A stretch of DNA of 64,000 nucleotides from an uncultured Oscillibacter sp. (GTDB lineage: Bacteria; Bacillota; Clostridia; Oscillospirales; Oscillospiraceae): positions 17,505-81,504 of the forward strand of contig NZ_CANTJS010000005.1 of the NCBI RefSeq assembly GCF_947654275.1. The letters run 5' to 3'. The notes beneath the pieces are model-generated. The model worked only from the letters and a program-made list of their open reading frames with translations. It was not told where the DNA came from and did not search any database. Position numbers and translations under genes: made by a program. Below, one piece after another: positions 51,207 to 58,509 of this stretch. The first letter of the stretch is position 1, and the number at the start of each line of letters is the position of its first letter.

Positions 51207-52343
51207 ATGGACCTGACTCTGAACAGCGCCGTGCTGGGCGTGGAGCTCTCCGGCATCCGCCGTTTTACCTTCCTGGTGCGGGATACCCCCGGCGCCGTGG
51301 CCATGACCATCGGTGAACCGGACCAGAATTCCCCCGAAGCGGTCAAGGAGGCCGCCAAGGCCGCCCTGGACGCCAACGACACCCACTATCCTCCCGGCAA
51401 CGGCTACCCCTATCTGCTGGAGGCCGTCTCCCGATTTGAGGAACGGGTCCACGGCCTCCGCTACAGCCCTGATGAAATCATTCTGACCATCGGCGCCACA
51501 GAGAGCCTGTTCATCGCCCTCTCCACCGTGCTGAATCCCGGCGATGAGGTCATCATTCCCACGCCGGCCTTCAGCCTCTACGAATCCATCACCCAGCTCT
51601 GCCGGGGCGTGCCGGTGGCCCTGCCCACAGAAAACAGCCAATTCCAAATCAGCCCGGAGGCGCTGAAAGCGGCCATCACCCCCAAAACCAAGGCCATCGT
51701 CCTCACCTCCCCCAACAACCCCACCGGCTGTATCTACACCCGGGAGACCCTGGACGGCATCCATGAAATTTTGAAGGACAAGCCCATCTTCGTCCTCTGC
51801 GATGATGTATACCGGGCCCTGATTTATACGGACTGTTATCACAGCTTTGCCGAATATCAGGACATGCGGGACCGGATCATCGTGATCCAGAGCTTTTCCA
51901 AGCCCTACGCCATGACGGGCTGGCGGCTGGGCTACTGCATGGCCGACGCCCCCATCCGGGACCGGATGCAGATTTTCCACCAGTATTCTGTGGTCTCCGC
52001 CCCCGCCTTCGTCCAGCCCGCCTGCGTGGCCGCCCTGGAGAGCGACACCGCCCCCGTCACGGCTCTTTTCCAAAAGCGCCGGGACTATGTATACCGGCGT
52101 CTGCGGGACATGGGTCTGGAGGTTCAAAAGCCGGAGGGCGCTTTCTATATGTTCATCAACATTCAGAAATTCGGCATGGACTCCCTCTCCTTCTGCGAAA
52201 AGATGCTGAAGGAGGGTCTGGTAGGCCTCATCCCCGGCGTATATTTCGGCGCCGAGGGATATATGCGCCTGTCCTACTGCTATTCCGACGAGGACCTGAA
52301 GGAGGGCCTGGATCGGATTCAGCGGTTCATCGCAGCCCTGTAA
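51207..52343 (+). CDS. patA: PLP aminotransferase, probable N-acetyl-LL-diaminopimelate aminotransferase PatA
   Basis: 378 residues from MDLTLNSAVLG. Fold-type I aminotransferase: PNNPTG, then SFSKPYAMTGWRLGY with the PLP Lys. Resembles B. subtilis PatA in the N-terminal ELSGIRRF.L and in the C-terminal KPEGAFYMFINIQKFGM and GYMRLSY patterns (recalled, not computed). With DapH and the M20 deacetylase nearby, the likely step is transamination of N-acetyl-2-amino-6-ketopimelate in the acetyl branch. AAGGAG is ten bases before the ATG; an earlier GTG is too close to it. Confidence 0.82.
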   Translation: MDLTLNSAVLGVELSGIRRFTFLVRDTPGAVAMTIGEPDQNSPEAVKEAAKAALDANDTHYPPGNGYPYLLEAVSRFEERVHGLRYSPDEIILTIGATESLFIALSTVLNPGDEVIIPTPAFSLYESITQLCRGVPVALPTENSQFQISPEALKAAITPKTKAIVLTSPNNPTGCIYTRETLDGIHEILKDKPIFVLCDDVYRALIYTDCYHSFAEYQDMRDRIIVIQSFSKPYAMTGWRLGYCMADAPIRDRMQIFHQYSVVSAPAFVQPACVAALESDTAPVTALFQKRRDYVYRRLRDMGLEVQKPEGAFYMFINIQKFGMDSLSFCEKMLKEGLVGLIPGVYFGAEGYMRLSYCYSDEDLKEGLDRIQRFIAAL

Positions 52344-52404
52344 GGCGAAAAAGCTGAAAAAGCCGCAAAAGTTCTGAAAAAGCCGCCAAAAGCGGAAAAA
52401 GGCC

Positions 52405-52440
52405 AAAAAAGCGCTGTGCCCTCCGGCACAGCGCTTTTTT
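52405..52440. terminator. Bidirectional terminator between patA and the M20 gene
   Basis: AAAAAAGCGCTGTGCC, CTCC loop, GGCACAGCGCTTTTTT: a perfect 16-bp stem whose A and T tracts serve both convergent genes. The A-rich stretch just before it (52349-52405) repeats GAAAAAGC-like words. Confidence 0.93.
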
Positions 52441-52450
52441 CCCTCCATCC

Positions 52451-53557
52451 TCACATCAGCAGCAGCTTTTTCAGAAATTCCACGCCCCGGGGCAGGACGG
52501 CCTCGTCGTCAAAGCAAAACTCCGGCGCGTGAAGCTCCGGCGTATCTCCCAGACCCAGGAAGAAAAAGACACCGGGGACCCGTTTCTGATAGAAGGAAAA
52601 ATCCTCCGCCGCCAGAGCCGGGCGCTCCAGAGTCCGGGGGGCGTCCGGGCCCAGAGCGGCCCGGAGGGCGGCATAGAGCCCCTCGTCGTTCCACACGGCG
52701 GGATAGCCCTCGCTGAGATGGACCTGAACGGCGCAGCCGGTCTCCGTCTCAATGGCCCGGCCCAGCGCCTCCAGCCCCTGCCGCAGAAGGATATGGACCT
52801 CCTCCCGATAGGTCCGGAGACTGCCCTCCAGCACCGTTTTCCCGCTGACGGTGTTGCGGACGGTCCCGGAGACCATTTTGCCGAAGCGCAGCACCCTGGG
52901 CTCCTCCGGAGGCATACACTCCTCCGCCAGAGCATAGGCCCGCCGGAGGAACTCCGCCCCGGCGGTCAGGGCGTCCCGCCCCTCCGCCGCCCGGCTGAGG
53001 TGGACGCTCTTCCCGGAAACCGTCACCGTGACCTCGCTGGACCGGGCCATCAGAGGACCGGGCCGGGAGAAAATCCCGCCCCGCTCCAGCCCCGGCCAGA
53101 GGTGGAGCCCGAAGACCCGGGATACCCGGCGCTCCTCCAGAATGCCGGTCTCACAGAGCCGCCCGGCCCCGCCGGTGGTTTCCTCGGCGGGCTGGAAGAG
53201 AAAGAGGACGTTCCGGGGCAGCTCCGGCCTGTGGGCGGCGGCGTACTCCGCCAGCGCCAGGGCCATGGCGGTATGGCCGTCGTGTCCGCAGGCGTGCATT
53301 CTCCCGGGATGGACGGAGGCATAGGGCAGGCCGGTGGCCTCCTCCACCGGAAGCGCGTCCATGTCCGCCCGGAAGGCGGCGGTCTCCGGCCGGCCCGCGT
53401 CCACAAAGGCGCAGACACTGCCGGGAATGGGGGAAAACGGCGTCAGGCCGAAGCGCTCCAGCCGGCTCCGGACATAGCCGGCGGTCTCCGTCAGCTGATC
53501 GTCCAGCTCCGGAATCCGGTGGAGCGCGCGGCGGTATTCAACGACAGACTGTGTCAT
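52451..53557 (-). CDS. M20D amidohydrolase, probable N-acetyl-diaminopimelate deacetylase
   Basis: 368 residues. M20 peptidase motifs RADMDALPVEE, MHACGHDGHTAMALA (zinc ligand Cys-Gly-His) and LFLFQPAEETTGG (general base Glu-Glu) are intact. Closest functional candidates are YkuR-type N-acetyl-DAP deacetylases or hippurate-type hydrolases; the context (patA on one side, dapA-dapB-dapH on the other) favours the deacetylase. Divergent from the lysine-riboswitch operon, convergent with patA. ATG preceded by GGAGGGAG. Confidence 0.85.
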   Translation of the reverse strand: MTQSVVEYRRALHRIPELDDQLTETAGYVRSRLERFGLTPFSPIPGSVCAFVDAGRPETAAFRADMDALPVEEATGLPYASVHPGRMHACGHDGHTAMALALAEYAAAHRPELPRNVLFLFQPAEETTGGAGRLCETGILEERRVSRVFGLHLWPGLERGGIFSRPGPLMARSSEVTVTVSGKSVHLSRAAEGRDALTAGAEFLRRAYALAEECMPPEEPRVLRFGKMVSGTVRNTVSGKTVLEGSLRTYREEVHILLRQGLEALGRAIETETGCAVQVHLSEGYPAVWNDEGLYAALRAALGPDAPRTLERPALAAEDFSFYQKRVPGVFFFLGLGDTPELHAPEFCFDDEAVLPRGVEFLKKLLLM

Positions 53558-53692
53558 AAACAGCTCCCTCCTGTTGAGGTATTTTTCCCATCATAGCACG
53601 CCGCAGCCCCCCGGAACAGGGGTCCGGGGGACTTTTTGGCACTTTTCACAAGAGCCCCTTCCAAATTCCGGCCCCTTTTTCAAAAATTCCTC

Positions 53693-53721
53693 TTGCAACG
53701 CCGGAAGGAAGATGATATGAT
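53693..53721 (+). promoter_or_regulatory. Sigma-A promoter of dapA operon
   Basis: TTGCAA (53693-53698), 17-base spacer, TATGAT (53716-53721), about 11 bases before the lysine riboswitch. Confidence 0.85.
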
Positions 53722-53732
53722 AGCGAAAACTG

Positions 53733-53893
53733 AGATAGAGGCGCGGATGCGAAGATGTTCCGGGAGCCGGCGGGCTGAGAAGGGAACGGAGGCAATTCCG
53801 CCGAACTCTCCGTTCAGGTATGGGCGGAGGGTGGGGCTTGGGGAAATACCTCCGGCACTGTCTGCGGCGCATCCGCCGCAGGGGCGCTATCCG
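53733..53893 (+). ncRNA. Lysine riboswitch
   Basis: Matches the L-box core: AGATAGAGGCGCGGATGCGAAGA at the start (AGATAGAGGYGC), GAGAAGGGAACGGAGG then CCGCCGAA, GGGCTTGGGG, GCACTGTCTGC, and closing GGCGCTATCC that pairs with GATAGAGGCGC. Sits between a sigma-A promoter and a terminator ahead of dapA, so lysine should shut off DAP synthesis genes. Confidence 0.92.
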
Positions 53894-53935
53894 CTTACAG
53901 AGAGGCACACCTGTTCAGGGGGTGCAGGGACTGTC

Positions 53936-53967
53936 GGCCGGAGCGCGCTCCGCCGGCTGTTTTTTTC
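53936..53967 (+). terminator. Lysine riboswitch attenuator terminator
   Basis: GCCGG...CCGGC stem with inner GAGCG/CGCTC, followed by TGTTTTTTT; begins about 40 bases past the aptamer and 52 bases before the dapA start. Confidence 0.85.
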
Positions 53968-54019
53968 ACCCAGCGGGTTCTGATCTTCAAATTTATTGAA
54001 AATACTGGAGGACGTCAAC

Positions 54020-54907
54020 ATGAAATTCGATCAACTGAAGGGTTCTATCGTCGCCATGATTACCCCGTTCCAGGAGGACGGCAGCGTCAATTTCAGCGTG
54101 CTCACCGATTTGCTGGAGCGCCAGATTGCCGCCGGCACCGACGGCATTCTGGTGCTGGGTACCACCGGCGAGTATCCCACCATGAGCCACGAGGAGGACG
54201 CCTCCGTGGTGGCCCACACCATCCGCGTGGTCAACGGCCGGGTGCCCGTGATGGTGGGCAGCGGATCCAACTGCACCGCCACCCAGATTGAAAAGAGCCT
54301 GGAATATCAGGATATGGGCGCGGACGCCCTGCTGCTGATCTCCCCCTATTACAACAAGGCCAATCCCGAAGGCATGTACCGCCATTTTGCCGAGACGGCC
54401 AACCGTGTGAACGTCCCCTGCATTCTCTACAACGTTCCCGGCCGCACCGGCTGTTCCATCCCCGTCTCTGTTGTGGAAAAGCTCAGCAAGCACCCCAACA
54501 TTGCCGGCATCAAGGAAGCAAGCGGCGATATGTCCTATGCCATGAAAATCGCCCACTGTGTCGGCCCCAGCTTTGCCCTCTACTCCGGCAACGACGACAT
54601 CACACTGCCCCTGATGAGCATTGGCGGCAGCGGCGTGATCTCGGTCTATGCCAACGTCATGCCCGCCATGTGCCATCAGATTGTGTCCGACTACCTCAGC
54701 GGCAATCAGGCCCAGGCCCTGGCCAATCATCTCAAATACCTCAGGCTGATGAACGACCTCTTTATGGAGGTAAACCCCATCCCCGTCAAGAGCGCCATGA
54801 ACATGATGGGGCTGAACGTGGGCCCCATGCGCCTGCCCCTGTGTGAGATGAGCCCGGAGCACACCGCTGCCCTCCAGGCCACCCTGAAGGAGGCGGGACT
54901 GCTGTGA
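54020..54907 (+). CDS. dapA: 4-hydroxy-tetrahydrodipicolinate synthase
   Basis: Condenses aspartate semialdehyde and pyruvate, the first step specific to lysine/DAP. 295 residues from MKFDQLKGSIVAM (GGAGG seven bases upstream). Schiff-base Lys165 in IAGIKEASGD, Tyr137 in YNVPGRTG and Thr48-Thr49 of GTTGEYPT are the catalytic set. Under a lysine riboswitch and overlapping dapB by four bases. Confidence 0.97.
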   Translation: MKFDQLKGSIVAMITPFQEDGSVNFSVLTDLLERQIAAGTDGILVLGTTGEYPTMSHEEDASVVAHTIRVVNGRVPVMVGSGSNCTATQIEKSLEYQDMGADALLLISPYYNKANPEGMYRHFAETANRVNVPCILYNVPGRTGCSIPVSVVEKLSKHPNIAGIKEASGDMSYAMKIAHCVGPSFALYSGNDDITLPLMSIGGSGVISVYANVMPAMCHQIVSDYLSGNQAQALANHLKYLRLMNDLFMEVNPIPVKSAMNMMGLNVGPMRLPLCEMSPEHTAALQATLKEAGLL

Positions 54908-55623
54908 GATATCTTCTGATTGGACGGGGCAGGATGGGCCGTCTCATTCAGGAGACTGCCCAGGCCGCCGGGGACGAGATTCAGGCCTCCTTTGGCCGGA
55001 ACGACCTGGACCGGCTGGGGCAGCTGGGCCGTGTGGCCGACGTGGTTATCGACTTCTCCCGACCCGAGACCCTGCCGGAGATCGTCTCCTATGTCCGCCG
55101 CACCGGCACCCCCCTGCTCTCCGGCACCACCGGCTTCACCCCCGCCCAGATGGTCCAGGTCGAGGCCCTGGGGGCGTACACCCCGGTGCTGTGGGCGGCC
55201 AACTTCTCTCTGGGCATGGCGGTTTTGTACCGGGCCCTGCGGGAAATCTCCGGCGTTCTGAAGCCTGATTTTGACATTGAGTTGGTGGAGGCCCACCACA
55301 ACCAGAAGGAGGACGCCCCCAGCGGCTCCGCCAAGCTGCTGCTGGAGGCCATCGACCCCCGGCACGAACAGCCCCTGAACTATGGCCGTGAGGGCGTCAC
55401 CGGAAAGCGGCCCAAGGGTGAAATCGGCGTCCACGCCCTCCGGGGCGGCACCGTGGCCGGGACCCACACCGTCCACTTCTTCGGCCCCGACGAAGAGCTG
55501 TCCTTTACCCACCGGGCGGCCAGCCGCCAGATCTTCGTCAACGGAGCGCTGCATATGGCCCGGATGCTGCCGGGGAAGCCCAACGGGGTCTATGATTTGC
55601 AGAAGATACTTTTCGGCGGCTGA
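54904..55623 (+). CDS. dapB: 4-hydroxy-tetrahydrodipicolinate reductase
   Basis: NAD(P)H-dependent second step of the DAP pathway. 239 residues. Dinucleotide loop LIGRGRMGRLIQ at the N-terminus; catalytic VEAHHNQKEDAPSGSA is conserved (Ser replaces the usual Thr near the end). Starts at GTG overlapping the dapA stop (GTGA). Slightly shorter than the typical 250-270 residues. An AT-rich inverted repeat separates it from dapH. Confidence 0.95.
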   Translation: MRYLLIGRGRMGRLIQETAQAAGDEIQASFGRNDLDRLGQLGRVADVVIDFSRPETLPEIVSYVRRTGTPLLSGTTGFTPAQMVQVEALGAYTPVLWAANFSLGMAVLYRALREISGVLKPDFDIELVEAHHNQKEDAPSGSAKLLLEAIDPRHEQPLNYGREGVTGKRPKGEIGVHALRGGTVAGTHTVHFFGPDEELSFTHRAASRQIFVNGALHMARMLPGKPNGVYDLQKILFGG

Positions 55624-55626
55624 ACT

Positions 55627-55706
55627 GAATTAGGAATTAGAAATTAGAAATGAGGAATTTTTCCGGTTTCGGCAATTCCTAACTCCTAATTCCTCATTTC
55701 TAATTC
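55627..55706. repeat. AT-rich inverted repeat in the dapB-dapH gap
   Basis: Left arm rich in GAATTAGGAATTAGAAATTA and right arm in AATTCCTCATTTCTAATTC; the arms are largely complementary and internally repetitive. Composition differs sharply from the GC-rich genes around it, and it ends 16 bases before dapH, so it may shape translation or expression of dapH within the operon. Confidence 0.7.
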
Positions 55707-55722
55707 GACACAGGAGGTTTTT

Positions 55723-56418
55723 ATGAACGCTCAGGAAATCATCGACTATATCGCCAATTCCGAAAAGAAAACCCCGGTGAAGGTCTACGTAAACCTGACG
55801 GAGGACGTGGACTTCGGCTCCGCCAAGGTCTACGGCACACGCCTGAGCCAGATTGTATTTGGGGACTGGGAGGAGCTCCGCCCCATTCTGGAGGCCAATA
55901 CAGACAAAATCGTGGACCTGGTGGTGGAGAACGACCGGCGGAATTCCGGCGTGCCCCTGCTGGACATGAAGGGCATAAAGGCCCGGATTGAGCCCGGTTC
56001 CATCATCCGGGAGAAGGTGGAAATCGGTGAGGGAGCCGTCATTATGATGGGGGCTGTCATCAACATCGGGGCCATGGTCGGCCGGGGCACCATGATTGAC
56101 ATGGGGGCCGTGCTGGGAGGCCGGGCCATTGTGGGGGACCACTGCCACATCGGCGCGGGCACCGTCCTGGCCGGCGTGGTGGAGCCCGCCTCGGCCACGC
56201 CGGTGGTCGTTGAAGACGGCGTGATGATCGGAGCCAACGCCGTGGTCATCGAGGGGGTCCGGGTGGGCCGGAACGCCGTGGTGGCCGCCGGGGCCGTGGT
56301 CATCGAGGACGTGCCGGAAAACGCCGTGGTGGCCGGCAGTCCCGCCCGGGTCGTCAAGATGAAGGACGAGAAAACAGAGAGCAAAACCGCGCTGGTGGAC
56401 GCGCTGCGGAAGCTGTAA
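55723..56418 (+). CDS. dapH: Tetrahydrodipicolinate N-acetyltransferase
   Basis: Transfers acetyl from acetyl-CoA to tetrahydrodipicolinate, opening the acetyl branch. 231 residues. Left-handed beta-helix of hexapeptide repeats ([31 protein letters not shown]), N-terminal domain [19 protein letters not shown] typical of DapH/YkuQ. Last gene of the lysine-riboswitch operon; AGGAGG upstream. Its final 55 bases plus stop are repeated exactly at 56540-56594. Confidence 0.95.
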   Translation: MNAQEIIDYIANSEKKTPVKVYVNLTEDVDFGSAKVYGTRLSQIVFGDWEELRPILEANTDKIVDLVVENDRRNSGVPLLDMKGIKARIEPGSIIREKVEIGEGAVIMMGAVINIGAMVGRGTMIDMGAVLGGRAIVGDHCHIGAGTVLAGVVEPASATPVVVEDGVMIGANAVVIEGVRVGRNAVVAAGAVVIEDVPENAVVAGSPARVVKMKDEKTESKTALVDALRKL

Positions 56419-56594
56419 GATCGGAAAGGAGGATAGCTCGAAAGGGACCCATCAGGGGTCCCTTTCGCTTTCAATAGCCCCGCCACAGCGGACGCTTTGC
56501 CACAGGCAAAGCGGAGAGTCGACGGTTTGCCGCCGGCTCGACGAGAAAACAGAGAGCAAAACCGCGCTGGTGGACGCGCTGCGGAAGCTGTAAG
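56365..56594 (+). repeat. 55-bp direct duplication of the dapH 3' end
   Basis: 56365-56419 and 56540-56594 are identical across 55 bases (starting GACGAGAAAACAGAGAGC, ending in TGTAAG), offset 175. The intervening 120 bases contain the dapH terminator, an orphan AAGGAGGATAG, and a CGCTTTGCC/GGCAAAGCG hairpin (around 56490-56512). Confidence 0.9.
56439..56472 (+). terminator. Terminator of dapA-dapB-dapH operon
   Basis: CGAAAGGGACCC, ATCAG, then GGGTCCCTTTCG, followed by CTTTC. Lies 21 bases past the stop and within the segment framed by the duplicated tail. Confidence 0.82.
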
Positions 56595-56611
56595 GGCGCA
56601 TCCCTGATATG

Positions 56612-56663
56612 AAAAAGAGGAATCCGGCGTTTCCGGCTGCGGAACGCTTCGGATTCCTTTTTC
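56612..56663. terminator. Bidirectional hairpin terminator between dapH and abrB
   Basis: AAAAAGAGGAATCCG (from 56612) pairs with CGGATTCCTTTTT, enclosing a GTTTCCG/CGGAAC inner stem. Both flanks are A/T tracts, so it can end the rightward dap and leftward abrB transcripts. Confidence 0.82.
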
Positions 56664-56784
56664 CTGCACCGAAAATGTTAAAATTTTCCTCTCCCAGCTC
56701 ACAGGCCCAAAGGGCAAAAAGAAACGGCCGGAGCAGCGCTCCGGCCAGCGTACGCTGGGAAAAAATTCTCTGTGTTCGCTGGTT

Positions 56785-57027
56785 TTACAAGCTCTTCAGC
56801 TCTTTCATACATTTGGGGCAGATGTTTTTCCCCTTGAAAATGGTGATATCCTTGGTGGCGTCACAAAAAATGCAGCTGGGCTTGTACTTCTTCAGAATAA
56901 CAGACGAGCCATCCACATAGATTTCCAATGCGTCCCGCTCAGCGATGTCCAGGGTGCGGCGCATTTCGATTGGAAGAACGATTCGCCCCAGCTCATCCAC
57001 CTTTCTCACGATACCAGTCGCTTTCAC
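56785..57027 (-). CDS. abrB: AbrB-family transition-state regulator with C-terminal zinc-binding Cys
   Basis: 80 residues. N-terminal swapped-hairpin DNA-binding domain VKATGIVRKVDELGRIVLPIEMRRTLDIAERDALEIYV (close to B. subtilis AbrB). C-terminal part differs: CIFC (52, 55) and CPKC (70, 73) form a probable zinc ribbon. The GTG with AAGGAG eight bases upstream is chosen; an ATG further upstream is preceded by no site. Likely autoregulates through an inverted repeat over its promoter. Confidence 0.93.
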   Translation of the reverse strand: MKATGIVRKVDELGRIVLPIEMRRTLDIAERDALEIYVDGSSVILKKYKPSCIFCDATKDITIFKGKNICPKCMKELKSL

Positions 57028-57073
57028 TGTGGTTCTCCTTTCCCTCATTTTTTTACTCACATTCAAAGCTAAA

Positions 57074-57106
57074 GAGACAATATCATAACTTGTCTCTATT
57101 TGTCAA
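57074..57106 (-). promoter_or_regulatory. abrB promoter with overlapping inverted-repeat operator
   Basis: Minus strand TTGACA (57101-57106), 18-base spacer, TATTGT (57077-57082). AGAGACAA (57074-57081) and TTGTCTCT (57091-57098) form a perfect 8-bp inverted repeat over the -10 and spacer, a good place for self-repression. Confidence 0.7.
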
Positions 57107-57164
57107 TTGCTTAAGCAAAAATTAAAAAGATGTTCATAAATGAAGCAAAAGGAGGAATTTTCCT

Positions 57165-57752
57165 GTGGCAATGACCTGGGTGTGGACCGGAATGGTAGTA
57201 CTTTCGCTGCTGTTTGGAATGGTCTCCGGAAATCTGGACGCGGTGGCCAACGCCGCCCTGGAGGGGGCCCGTTCCGCCATAGACTTGAGCATCTCCATGG
57301 CGGGCATTCTCTGCCTCTGGAGCGGCGTCATGGAAATCATGAACGCCTGCGGCATCTCCGCGGGGCTGGCCAAGGCGTTCCGGCCCCTTCTGAGGCGGCT
57401 GCTGCCGGACGCCAGCCGGGACAGGGAGACGCTGGCGGCGGTATCCGCCAATGTCTCCGCCAATCTCCTGGGCCTTGGCAACGCCGCCACGCCTCTGGGC
57501 ATTCAGGCCGCCCGGCGGATGGCCCTGGGCTGCGGCGGCACAGCCAGCGACGAGCTGTGCCTGCTGGTGGTGCTGAATACCGCCTCCATCCAGCTCCTGC
57601 CCACCACCGTCGCCTCGGTCCGGGCCGCCGCCGGAAGCCGGACGCCCTTTGACATTCTGCCGGCGGTATGGCTGACCTCGGTGCTGTCGGTGGCGGCGGG
57701 GCTTCTGACGGCCTGGCTTCTCTCCCGCCGGAGGGGAAGGAGGGCGGCATGA
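57165..57752 (+). CDS. spmA: Spore maturation protein SpmA
   Basis: 195 residues. Membrane protein with about five helices; MNACGISAGLAKAFRPLLRRLLPD and the nucleoside-recognition-like Gate domain (NLLGLGNAATPLGIQAARRM) are typical. Together with SpmB it is needed for spore core dehydration in Bacillus. GTG start with GGAGG nine bases upstream is preferred to the ATG two codons later. Overlaps spmB (ATGA). Confidence 0.94.
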   Translation: MAMTWVWTGMVVLSLLFGMVSGNLDAVANAALEGARSAIDLSISMAGILCLWSGVMEIMNACGISAGLAKAFRPLLRRLLPDASRDRETLAAVSANVSANLLGLGNAATPLGIQAARRMALGCGGTASDELCLLVVLNTASIQLLPTTVASVRAAAGSRTPFDILPAVWLTSVLSVAAGLLTAWLLSRRRGRRAA

Positions 57753-58273
57753 ATCTCAGCGCGTATGTCATCCCCGTGCTGCTGGCGTCGGTGGCTGTCT
57801 ACGGCATGGGGCGGCATGTGGACGTCTACAGCGCCCTGACCCATGGAGCGGAGGAGGGCCTGACGGTGCTGCTGCGGGTGGTGCCGGCCCTGGTGGGCCT
57901 GCTGACGGCGGTATCCATGTTCCGGGTCTCCGGGGCCATGGAATGGCTGTCGGGCCTGTTCGCGCCTGTTCTGGAGCTGCTGGGCGTGCCGCCGGAGACC
58001 GCCCCGCTGATGCTGGTGCGTCCGGTATCCGGCAGCGGGGCCCTGGCCGTGGCCACCGACCTGATGGCCGCCCACGGACCGGACAGCTACATTGGCCGGG
58101 TGGCGGCGGTGATGCTGGGCAGCACCGAAACCACCTTTTACACCATTGCCGTCTACTTCGGGTCCGCCGGCATTCACAAAACCCGCCATACCGTTCCCGC
58201 CGCTCTGGCGGCGGACCTGACCGGGTTCGTTGCCGCAGCCTTTGCGGTGCGTCTGCTCTTCGGCGGGGCATAA
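57749..58273 (+). CDS. spmB: Spore maturation protein SpmB
   Basis: 174 residues, Gate-domain membrane protein partner of SpmA. RPVSGSGALAVATDLMAAHGPDSYIGRVAAVMLGSTETTFYT is the conserved core. ATG overlaps the spmA stop and follows AAGGAGG inside spmA, so the pair is coupled. Expected in the sporulation sigma-G/K regulon; no promoter of that type can be assigned with confidence here. Confidence 0.94.
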   Translation: MNLSAYVIPVLLASVAVYGMGRHVDVYSALTHGAEEGLTVLLRVVPALVGLLTAVSMFRVSGAMEWLSGLFAPVLELLGVPPETAPLMLVRPVSGSGALAVATDLMAAHGPDSYIGRVAAVMLGSTETTFYTIAVYFGSAGIHKTRHTVPAALAADLTGFVAAAFAVRLLFGGA

Positions 58274-58290
58274 CGGAAGCCGGGGGCTGT

Positions 58291-58416
58291 TATTCCTTCC
58301 GAACTGAAAGGCCGGAAGGAATATGTGCCATATTTTGCGGTTGCCGCCGTTTACGGCGGCGAGCAGAACGGCTCAGATCAAATGTATGATTTCCGAATTT
58401 TTAATTCGGAAATCAT
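58291..58416. repeat. Intergenic hairpin cluster D (three hairpins)
   Basis: TATTCCTTCCG/CGGAAGGAATA (58291-58301 with 58313-58323, 11 bp), GCCGCCG-TTTA-CGGCGGC (58343-58360) and ATGATTTCCGAATT/AATTCGGAAATCAT (58386-58416, 14 bp on a three-base loop). Fills most of the spmB-NlpC gap, which has no gene. Same plan as clusters A-C: AT-rich palindromes next to GCCGCC hairpins. Confidence 0.8.
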
Positions 58417-58463
58417 AATACCCACAGCGGCATCCAGGGCGTTTTCAAGCCGTGCAGCGGCAG

Positions 58464-58494
58464 AAAAAATCCTGCCCGCAATGCGGACAGGATT
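58464..58494 (-). terminator. Terminator of the NlpC/P60 gene
   Basis: Minus strand AATCCTGTCCGC, ATT, GCGGGCAGGATT, then TTTT; 15 bases past the stop. Confidence 0.87.
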
Positions 58495-58509
58495 TGGAGG
58501 GAAGCATTC

